NCBI GenBank assembly: GCA_964416315.1
Contig: CAYQDR010000091.1
Location: 1 to 18,828, forward strand
Direction of reading: 5' to 3'
Length of the DNA: 18,828 nucleotides
Origin: CAYQDR01 sp964416315
Lineage (GTDB): Bacteria; Methylomirabilota; Methylomirabilia; Rokubacteriales; DASRDR01
Part shown: positions 6,897-12,904 of the stretch, in pieces
Layout: each line of letters opens with the position of its first letter
How positions within the stretch are numbered: position 1 is the stretch's first letter
Position numbers and translations under genes: made by a program
Notes under the pieces: generated by a model
What the model was told of the DNA's origin: nothing
The model's database searches: none
What the model saw: only the letters and a program-made list of their open reading frames with translations

Positions 6897-7268
6897 GTGC
6901 TCGATCCCGAGCAACCGAACCGGGACGTGCGCTACCGCGTGCTGATCGACTTCGCGGATCGGAACGGGGACGTGCTGGAAGGGGAAGGTGAGATCCTGCT
7001 GAACAAGGAGTCGATCGGGCGGAAGCGCATCGACCGAAACGGCGGCGACATCAACGCCACCGACGGCACGCTCGAAGGCCTCTTCTGGGTCCACGCGTTC
7101 CGTCCGGTCAAGCTGAAGGGGACGATCCGGATCTTCGACCGCGCCGGGCACCAGTCCAACGAGCTGAAGTTCGTGCTGCGGATCGGCGAGGTCCGCCAGG
7201 GCAAGCACCACGAGGTCCCGGCGGGAACCATCACGGGTCGAATCGAGTCGGTGACGGTGAGCCGGTAG
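6897..7268 (+). CDS. Hypothetical beta-rich protein, possibly missing its N-terminus
   Basis: I do not recognise this protein. The reading frame looks coding from about 6880: LDLRIEVLDPEQ, then alternating hydrophobic strands (VRYRVLIDFADRNGDVLEGE, ILLNKESIG, LEGLFWVHAF, VKLKGTIRIFDRAG, LKFVLRIGEV), typical of an immunoglobulin-like or other all-beta domain. No ATG or ribosome binding site is visible. The first in-frame start is a GTG at 6897, already inside the first strand, while the stretch 6748-6880 is low-complexity and has no signal peptide in this frame. It may be a partial gene whose 5' end was lost by deletion or frameshift, or may use an unusual start. It follows the lipid pair by about 150 bases. 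Confidence 0.4.
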   Translation: MLDPEQPNRDVRYRVLIDFADRNGDVLEGEGEILLNKESIGRKRIDRNGGDINATDGTLEGLFWVHAFRPVKLKGTIRIFDRAGHQSNELKFVLRIGEVRQGKHHEVPAGTITGRIESVTVSR

Positions 7269-7351
7269 GACGACGGCCTCGGTGGGTCCGTGCGTGCCAC
7301 CCGGCTCAACCCCCAACCGGCCGACACGAAGGTCCGGCCACCTCACCATTC

Positions 7352-7396
7352 TGGCTCCCTATGGGCGACCCCTAAGTGGCTCTGAATGGGCGACCC
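7352..7396 (+). repeat. Two 20-bp direct repeats with 25-bp period, possible insertion-sequence end
   Basis: TGGCTCCCTATGGGCGACCC (7352-7371) and TGGCTCTGAATGGGCGACCC (7377-7396) match at 17 of 20 bases and lie 25 bases apart. Short tandem repeats just inside a TG...CA end are typical of IS21-family termini, where they bind the transposase. On the minus strand the outer edge reads TGTCAAGGGTCGCC from 7402, exactly where a dehydratase reading frame loses homology. No transposase gene is present, so at most this is one leftover end. Confidence 0.45.
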
Positions 7397-7536
7397 TTGA
7401 CAGGGACACCGGCTCGATGAACGAGGGTCGGCGAAAGCACCAGTGGCGTGCGTCGAATCCACGGCGCAATCGCAGACCGAGCGCGAAAGATGTCCCGCAG
7501 CGTCGGGCGGTCGCTGGCCAGACCGTCGCCCCTCAC
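7372..7536 (-). pseudogene. Threonine dehydratase-like PLP enzyme, N-terminal fragment
   Basis: A 54-residue frame whose first 46 residues read like the N-terminus of a fold-type II PLP-dependent threonine/serine dehydratase: PTLRDIFRARSAIAPWIRRT, then PLVLSPTLVHRAGVPV. The normal continuation (the YLKLE motif and then the catalytic-lysine motif SFKxRGA) is missing. Homology stops at residue 46 (base 7399), next to the 25-bp-period repeats, and eight unrelated codons lead to a stop. The GTG start (7536-7534) overlaps the TGA of the aminotransferase remnant, so the two were a coupled pair in one minus-strand operon. Without the lysine it cannot be active. EutB of ectoine-degradation clusters belongs to this family. 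Confidence 0.6.
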
Positions 7537-7830
7537 CCGGACCCGGCCGCCCTGGCTGCCTCGCCGGACTGAAGGGCCTTCTCGAAGATCCCTACCGCCT
7601 CGTCGATCTGAGCCTCCGTGACGACCAGGGGCGGAACGAACCGAATGACGTGGTCGTGGGACCCACACGTCAGGAGCAACATCCGACAGATCTCCTCGGC
7701 GCGCTTCAAGAGGCTGAGCGACGGCACGACGTAGCCGCCTTCCCCCAGGACGGGTTCGACGAGGATCGCGGCCGTCTCCTCGGGTGCAGTCTGAGTGGCG
7801 AGTAGCGGATGGTCGCTAGGCCGGTGCTCG
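7533..7830 (-). pseudogene. Class III aminotransferase with its middle deleted
   Basis: The minus-strand frame from about 7830 to the TGA at 7535-7533 joins two normally distant parts of a PLP-dependent class III (omega/GABA/diaminobutyrate type) aminotransferase. The first is TAPEETAAILVEPVLGEGGY, the block before the PLP-binding aspartate. Almost at once it continues with LLLTCGSHDHVIRFVPPLVV and TEAQIDEAVGIFEKAL, the C-terminal substrate-binding and end segment. Roughly 150-200 residues between them, including the cofactor aspartate and the PLP lysine, are missing, and everything before the first block is missing too. It begins inside the end of the M24 hydrolase gene and its stop overlaps the start of the dehydratase remnant. 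Activity is not expected. Confidence 0.65.
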
Positions 7831-8979
7831 GAAGACGCGGCGCTCCAAATTGAACAGGCTACGGCATCCGGTTTCCGTCACGACGATGGTTTCGGTCAGA
7901 CCGACACCGCCATGACCGCGCACCTGAACCCACGGGATGAGGTGGAAGGTCATGTTCCGCTCCAGCGGCCGGTCATGCCCCTTGACCATGCTCAGGATGT
8001 GGCCCTCGCCCCAGTCTGGCGGGAATCCGATCCCAATGGAATAGCCGGTCCTTGACGCCTGTTCGGCATTTGGCGCCCCCGCCGCAATGACTTTCCGCGC
8101 GATCGTGTCGATGGCGGACGCGGGGACCCCTGGTCTGATCGCCGCCATCGTCGCGTCCATGGCCTCCCGGCAGACCTTCTCGGCCTCGAGAATCGGCTTC
8201 GGGGTCTCCCCGACGGTGACGGTGCGCATCATGGCCGCGTGGTAGCGGTGGTAGCACCCGGAGACCTCAAGAAACACACAATCCGCCTTCTCGATCACTC
8301 GCCGTTCCCAGGTCGCGTGGCCGAGCGCGCCGCGCCAGCCCGAGGCGACGAAGGGCGCCAGGGCAGGCCATTCGGAACCCGCGCGCAACATGGCGTGGTA
8401 GATCGCCGCCGCGATGTCATTCTCCGAGACGCCAACCGCGACCGCCTCGATCCCCGCCCGCATGCCGGCTTCCGTCGTCCGCGCCGCCTGTTCCATCTTG
8501 ATGATCTCCGCGTCCGACTTGACCACCCGCAGTTGCTCGACGATGCCCGTGCAGTTGATGAACGTCGCGCTGGGCAACGTCGCCTTCACGGTCTCCTGTT
8601 CGAAGGCGCGGAAGAAATACGCGTCGCGATCATAGCCGAGACGGGCATTGGCCAACCCGAATTCGGCAATGGCGTCGGCCAGGACTCGTGGTGGGTTGTC
8701 GAAATCATGGTAGGGGCGGCTCTCTTTGATCCACGTCCGAGCCGAAATGTTGGACAACTCCAGACGCCGGGTGACCATGAATGGTTCCTGCTCGAGTGGA
8801 ACCACCAGGGCCTGGAACCAGTAGTACCCGGGAGTCTGGTACCCGGTGAGGTAGAAGAGGTCGTGGGGCATCGTGAGAATCACCGCGTCCATCCCCCGCT
8901 GCTCCATCAGCGCACGAAGGGTCCTCAACCGGCGCTCATACTCCGCCATCGGGAACACCAGTTCAGCTGTGTTCGGCAT
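7816..8979 (-). CDS. Metal-independent M24-family hydrolase (creatinase / ectoine hydrolase DoeA-EutD-like)
   Basis: A complete 387-residue pita-bread-fold protein. The N-terminal domain has the usual opening (EYERRLRTLRALMEQRGMDA, MPHDLFYLTGY), and the catalytic domain runs from about residue 160. Of the five metal ligands of M24 aminopeptidases only the last glutamate (TETIVVTETG) is kept. The two aspartates are replaced (VFLEVSGCYHRYHAAMMRTV), as are the active-site histidine (TGYSIGIGFPPDW) and the first glutamate (MTFHLIPW). That pattern and GYSIGIGFPPDWGE are typical of the metal-free creatinase/ectoine-hydrolase branch, which opens C-N bonds in small nitrogen compounds. GGAGG lies six bases before the ATG. 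The substrate is inferred only. Confidence 0.75.
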   Translation of the reverse strand: MPNTAELVFPMAEYERRLRTLRALMEQRGMDAVILTMPHDLFYLTGYQTPGYYWFQALVVPLEQEPFMVTRRLELSNISARTWIKESRPYHDFDNPPRVLADAIAEFGLANARLGYDRDAYFFRAFEQETVKATLPSATFINCTGIVEQLRVVKSDAEIIKMEQAARTTEAGMRAGIEAVAVGVSENDIAAAIYHAMLRAGSEWPALAPFVASGWRGALGHATWERRVIEKADCVFLEVSGCYHRYHAAMMRTVTVGETPKPILEAEKVCREAMDATMAAIRPGVPASAIDTIARKVIAAGAPNAEQASRTGYSIGIGFPPDWGEGHILSMVKGHDRPLERNMTFHLIPWVQVRGHGGVGLTETIVVTETGCRSLFNLERRVFRAPA

Positions 8980-9009
8980 TCCGTCCTCCCCAGCCGTGGC
9001 CCCTGACCC

Positions 9010-9114
9010 TCACGACGTCAGGGCAATGATCCATACCGGTCCGCATCCGGCCTCCAGCACCGCCGTGGGCCGCGCGCGCAGCTGGCGCTCGTACTCCCTC
9101 AGCGAGAAGTCAGA
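9010..9114 (-). pseudogene. Possible N-terminal scrap of a second M24-like protein
   Basis: Directly after the M20 stop codon (9117-9115), the same minus-strand frame reads SDFSLREYERQLRA and then runs 18 more residues to a stop at 9012-9010. FSLREYERQLR matches the usual start of M24 proteins and aligns with AEYERRLRTLR of the intact neighbour. There is no start codon. It may be what is left of another M24 gene between the M20 and M24 genes. The match is short, so chance similarity is possible. Confidence 0.3.
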
Positions 9115-10389
9115 TCAGTGCGCTGTCGCATGGGTGTCACCGCCCGCCTTCGCGCCTCGGCGTCGGTTGTCCGGGGGCTCGACCTTGCCTGCCTCGAGAA
9201 ACCGCCATGCCGCGCCCAGGAGCACGCCGGCCCCGATCGGGAGAGCCTCCTCGTCGAGCGCGAATCCGGGGTGGTGCAGCGGATGCACGATCCCCTTGGC
9301 GGGGTTCCCCACGCCGAGGCGGAACATCGCCCCGGGCACGCGCTCGAGATAGAAGGCGAAGTCCTCGGCGATCAGTTCGGGCCTCGGGATCTCGTGAAGC
9401 GCAGCCGGACCGAGCACGTCGCGGACGGCGCCTCGGATCAGGTCCGTCAGCGCTTCGTCATTGCGCAGGACCGGCTCGCCCGGGAGCACGTCGACCGTGC
9501 CCTCTGCCCCATGGGCGCGGGCGATCCCGCCCACGACGTCCTGGATCATCTCCCGGATGCGAACGCGGACCCGTTCATCGAGCGTGCGGATGATCCCTTC
9601 GAGGACGACGTGGTCGGCGAGGATGTTCGGCGCGGTCCCGCCTTCGATCTTTCCGATGGTCAGCACCATGGGTTCCAGCGGATCGATGCGCCGGCTCGCG
9701 ATCTGCTGGACCTCCTGGATGACCGAGGCCGCGACCGCGATCGCGTCGACCCCGAGATGCGGGTGGGCGCCGTGCCCACCCCGGCCCCGAATGGTGATCC
9801 GCAGCGAGTCGGCGCACGCCATGAGCGGACCCGATCGGACGCCGATCTGGCCGACGGGGATGCCGGGGTCCACGTGGAGCGCCAGGATCGCGTCGATGCC
9901 CTTGAGGTGCCCGGCCTCCACGATCTGGCGCGCCCCCAGGGGCTCGGCCTCCTCGGCCGGCTGGAAGACGCACCGCACGGAACCCCGCAGGCGCTCACGC
10001 TGCCCGTGCAGGGCGATCGCCACGCCGAGCAGGATCGCGGTGTGCGCATCGTGCCCGCAGGCGTGCATCACGCCCGGCCGCCTCGAGGCGAACGGGACCG
10101 ATGACGCCTCGGCCAGCGGCAGCGCGTCCAGGTCCGCGCGAAGCGCGAGCCCTCGTCCGTCCCGCGGCCCCCGAATGGTGACCACGAGGCCGGTCCCCGC
10201 CACCGCCTCGATCTCGCGGAGTCCCGCCGCGACCAGCTCCCGCCGCACGAGGGCGGCCGTCGCTGTCTCCTCGTGGGAGAGCTCGGGACTCGCGTGAATG
10301 GCCCGCCGGACGGCGCGCATCTTTCGCGCCAGCGTCGGCGACATAGTCGCCGGCGCAGCGCCTGCCGCTCGCGATGACGGTCGGCTCAC
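9115..10389 (-). CDS. M20-family amidohydrolase (amino-acid amide / N-acyl amino acid hydrolase)
   Basis: A 424-residue metal-dependent amidohydrolase of the peptidase M20D branch (hippurate, IAA-amino acid and N-acyl-amino acid hydrolases). It cleaves an amide bond between an acyl group and an amino acid. Motifs: ALRADLDALPL, GVMHACGHDAHTAILLG with the metal ligands Cys111 and His113, VFQPAEEAEPLGA with the catalytic base and ligand Glu146/Glu147, His172 in ALHVD, the dimerisation-domain motif GRGGHGAHPH, and the last ligand in PLHHPGFALDEEALP. All ligands are present. The GTG start at 10389 overlaps the TGA of a preceding remnant (coupled). A second start, ATG at 10344, would remove 15 residues and fits the family N-terminus (MSPTLARKMRAVRRAIHASP) equally well. 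The substrate is unknown. Confidence 0.85.
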   Translation of the reverse strand: MSRPSSRAAGAAPATMSPTLARKMRAVRRAIHASPELSHEETATAALVRRELVAAGLREIEAVAGTGLVVTIRGPRDGRGLALRADLDALPLAEASSVPFASRRPGVMHACGHDAHTAILLGVAIALHGQRERLRGSVRCVFQPAEEAEPLGARQIVEAGHLKGIDAILALHVDPGIPVGQIGVRSGPLMACADSLRITIRGRGGHGAHPHLGVDAIAVAASVIQEVQQIASRRIDPLEPMVLTIGKIEGGTAPNILADHVVLEGIIRTLDERVRVRIREMIQDVVGGIARAHGAEGTVDVLPGEPVLRNDEALTDLIRGAVRDVLGPAALHEIPRPELIAEDFAFYLERVPGAMFRLGVGNPAKGIVHPLHHPGFALDEEALPIGAGVLLGAAWRFLEAGKVEPPDNRRRGAKAGGDTHATAH

Positions 10390-10575
10390 TTCACGATGGG
10401 GGCCCGGACTGTCGCGGTGAGGAGCTCGGCTCCCGTCTCCGTCACGACGGCCGTATCAGACAGCACGTACTCGCCCAGGCCCGAGCCGATCAGCCAGGCG
10501 AAGAAGCCAAACGTCTGCCCCTCGGGCCGCTGGTAGACATGGAGGCCGTCGCCCTCCTTCCAGAGGGCGCCCGGC
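10386..10575 (-). pseudogene. C-terminal fragment of an M24-like hydrolase
   Basis: The minus-strand frame ending at the TGA 10388-10386 reads ALWKEGDGLHVYQRPEG, then FGFFAWLIGSGLGEYVLSDT and AVVTETGAELL. GEYVLSDTAVVTETGAELL is the ending of M24 proteins and lines up with TETIVVTETGCRSL of the intact M24 gene next door. Upstream the frame runs back without a start codon or recognisable domain to the stop of the racemase gene, so the N-terminal and central domains are missing. The stop overlaps the GTG of the M20 gene, a relic of tight coupling. Assignment to M24 rests on one C-terminal block, so it is moderate. Confidence 0.45.
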
Positions 10576-10655
10576 CCTGATCGGTGCGGAAATCGCGGGG
10601 CACAGGCGGCCGTGAGCAGGGTCCGGCTGGGGTGCCGCCGGGCCGGGGGCCGCCC

Positions 10656-11390
10656 CTAATAGTACCCGCGATACTCCTTCTGATGAGTGCCTTTCTGGAA
10701 GTAGTTGATCATGGTGAGGAAGTCAAAAACCGGCAGACCCGTCGCCTCCTGCACGGCCTTCGCGTAGGGCGGCAGCATCGAGCACTCGAGAATGATCGCA
10801 CCCATGTCCGGGTGCTCCTTCACCATCCGCTTGGCCACGTTGACCGTCTCACGCTCGATCTTGTCAGTATCGAGGGTATCGCCCTCCTTCATCACTGACC
10901 GATCGAACTCCGGCTCGTCCTGCATGCCCCGGACCACGACGGTCCGGTCGGGCTTGACCCAGGTCAAGTCGAGCACTCGCCTGCCGAGCGCGTGCGAGCT
11001 GGCCGTGATCACCCCGATCGACCGATCGTCCCCTATGAATGAGGCGACAAAAGGAAGCTGCAGGAGGCTGGAGAGAAAGACGGGCACCCTCACCGCGCTA
11101 GTCACCACGTCCTGGTAGTTGATGAAAAAGCCGCAATCGCTGCTGATGCCTTTGACGCCCTGCCGCTCGAGCTCCTGAGCGGTCTCGATGACGGCCTTCT
11201 CGAGCTCGGGATCGGCGTTCAACACCCGGGTGGCCGTGGCGCCCGGCACCGTCCTGTACAAGACCGGATAGTCGTAGCTGGTGGCGTTCCCGACGTCCCC
11301 CGGGACGAACGGCGCACGGTAATCCAGCAACAGGATGCCGATGCAGTAGCCGTAGGCTTCCGCGTCTCGACGGGTTCGGTATACTAGCAT
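10656..11390 (-). CDS. Asp/Glu-racemase superfamily protein, copy 1
   Basis: A 244-residue cytoplasmic protein of the aspartate/glutamate racemase superfamily, which also holds hydantoin racemases, maleate isomerase, arylmalonate decarboxylase and EutA-type proteins. The two active-site cysteines, one in each half of the pseudosymmetric fold, are Cys86 (GISSDCGFF) and Cys203 (LECSMLPPYA). Residues 13-50 hold the N-terminal strand and loop (GILLLDYRAPFVPGDVGNAT). The ATG at 11390 has GGAGAGGG just upstream. It is the second gene after the divergent promoter region and lies 48 bases behind a 61% identical paralogue. The reaction is unknown; racemisation, isomerisation or decarboxylation of a small acid are all possible. 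Confidence 0.8.
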   Translation of the reverse strand: MLVYRTRRDAEAYGYCIGILLLDYRAPFVPGDVGNATSYDYPVLYRTVPGATATRVLNADPELEKAVIETAQELERQGVKGISSDCGFFINYQDVVTSAVRVPVFLSSLLQLPFVASFIGDDRSIGVITASSHALGRRVLDLTWVKPDRTVVVRGMQDEPEFDRSVMKEGDTLDTDKIERETVNVAKRMVKEHPDMGAIILECSMLPPYAKAVQEATGLPVFDFLTMINYFQKGTHQKEYRGYY

Positions 11391-11438
11391 TTCCCTCTCC
11401 AGATCCCTGTCGCGGCTTGGCGCCGATGGCCTGCCGGC

Positions 11439-12173
11439 TCAGTAGGAGCCGGCGTACGCCCTCCGAAGCGTCCCCGACTGCATGTAATCGATCATGGTGA
11501 TGAAGTCGAAGACCGGCACGCCCGCCGCCTCCTGGACGGCCTTCGCGTATGGTGGCAGCATGGAGCACTCGAGAACGATCGCGCCCATGTCCGGGTGCTC
11601 CTCCACCATCTTCTTCGCCACGCCGACCGTCTCCCCGGTGATAGCATCGGAATCGAGCGTGCCCTTCTCCTCGAACACCGCCGCCTCGAACTCCGGCTCG
11701 CTCTGCATGCCCCGGATCACGACTGGATTCTTGGGCTTGATCCCGGCGCCGGCGAGGAAATCCATGGTCAGGTTCCTCGAATCCGCCGTGATGACGCCGA
11801 TCGGCCGCGAGGGCTCCATGGTCCGCCCGACGAAGGGCAGCTGCAGCAGGCTGGACAGGCACGCCGGCACCCGTACGGCGTTCCCCACGGCGCTCTGGAA
11901 CTGGAGCATGAAGCCGCAGTCGCTGCTGATCCCCTTGACGCCCTGGGCCTCGAGCTCCTGGGCCGCTTTGACCACCGCCGCACTGAACTCCGGGGCGCCG
12001 GCAAGGCACACGGCCGTCGACAGGCCCGGCACGGTTTTGTAGATCACCGGGTAACCGTACGTGCTGGCGTTGGCGACGTCGCCTGGGATGAAGGGCAGGC
12101 GGACGTCGAGGAGGAGAATTCCCACCGCCTGACCGTAGGTCTCCGCGGTCTTCCCGGTCCTGTAAACCGTCAT
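11439..12173 (-). CDS. Asp/Glu-racemase superfamily protein, copy 2
   Basis: A 244-residue paralogue of the next gene in the operon. The two line up over their whole length without a gap, and I count 149 identical positions of 244 by eye. Both active-site cysteines are in the same places, Cys86 (GISSDCGFML) and Cys203 (LECSMLPPYA). The copies differ most at residues 51-60 and 131-150, loops likely to touch the substrate, so they may handle different substrates or pair as a heterodimer. The ATG at 12173 has a GGGGGAGAG ribosome binding site, and a promoter-like element lies about 75-100 bases upstream. The frame stays open far upstream to 12818, but that part is low-complexity and crosses the regulatory region, so I exclude it. 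Confidence 0.8.
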   Translation of the reverse strand: MTVYRTGKTAETYGQAVGILLLDVRLPFIPGDVANASTYGYPVIYKTVPGLSTAVCLAGAPEFSAAVVKAAQELEAQGVKGISSDCGFMLQFQSAVGNAVRVPACLSSLLQLPFVGRTMEPSRPIGVITADSRNLTMDFLAGAGIKPKNPVVIRGMQSEPEFEAAVFEEKGTLDSDAITGETVGVAKKMVEEHPDMGAIVLECSMLPPYAKAVQEAAGVPVFDFITMIDYMQSGTLRRAYAGSY

Positions 12174-12904
12174 CTTCGCTCTCCCCCCACAGGCGACAAC
12201 CTTTCGGTCGGAGTAGGTACCGATCCCCGGAGGCCCGTGGCACCGATGATAGACGCGTCCTTCCAGCGATTGCAAGCCCGCGCTGGGGCCAGCCTGAGCT
12301 GAACGTCGCACACTGGCGGCGCCCGTCCCCGAGGTTCCCCCGGGCGGCCTCAGCCCTCCCATTGACCTTGGCTGCGACCGACTCCATGATAGAAACCCGC
12401 CCGGCGCCGGAGAGCGCCGAAACCCGGCGACGGCAGCGGGCCCCGAGCAGAGTGTTGCAGCGGCACGTTTGACTTTCGAGTCGGGCGACCTCGGGTGAGC
12501 TATTGACAGCCAGGTGACACATTGTGAGATCCTGCTCAATGTAAGGGGTGTCCCCGGGGGCCTCCCGCCGATCTGGCCGGCACTGGATGCCCGATGCGCG
12601 CCGCGGCTCGCACGAGGGGGTGAAGCGGCGGGTCGCGACCGAACTGGCCAGTCGCATCGGGCGTCGGCATCGTGCAGCCATGGCCGAGGTGGCGGCCATG
12701 GTGTCGCGCCAGTGCACTCCCCCGCGCCCCCACGTGCCATGAAGGCTGTTCCGTGTCCGGCCCCTTCGGGCCGTGATGTGCACAGGGCCGCGTGGCTCTC
12801 GGTGCGAACGTGAGGCAAGGAGCCTCCGCGCCTTCGGCAAGCTCAACGACTGGCCGGCCGGGCCGTCCGGGGGACGGCGCCTTCACCTGGGGAGGAGTCC
12901 GTCA
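12174..12904. promoter_or_regulatory. Divergent intergenic region between the racemase operon and the liv-type transporter
   Basis: These 731 bases contain no recognisable gene on either strand; open frames across it give low-complexity Arg/Pro/Ala peptides. It holds the leftward promoter at 12246-12275 and, on the + strand, a lone TTGACA at 12503-12508 with only a weak -10 and an overlapping CACATTGTG palindrome (operator-like). Two perfect inverted repeats follow: CCATGGCC/GGCCATGG (12678-12685 and 12694-12701) and CGGCCC/GGGCCG (12758-12763 and 12768-12773). The length suggests a long regulated leader for the transporter. Confidence 0.5.
12246..12275 (-). promoter_or_regulatory. Probable sigma-70 promoter of the racemase operon
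   Basis: On the minus strand, TTGCAA (12275-12270) and TATCAT (12251-12246) are spaced by 18 bases and match the -35 and -10 consensus at 4/6 and 5/6. Transcription would start near 12239 and leave a leader of about 65 bases before the ATG at 12173. In this GC-rich sequence it is the best promoter-like element I found. Confidence 0.45.

Noticed and set aside
11439..12818. Racemase copy 2 as a 459-residue protein with an N-terminal extension
   Set aside because: The extra 215 residues are low-complexity and cross a promoter; the ATG at 12173 has a ribosome binding site and gives the same length as its paralogue.
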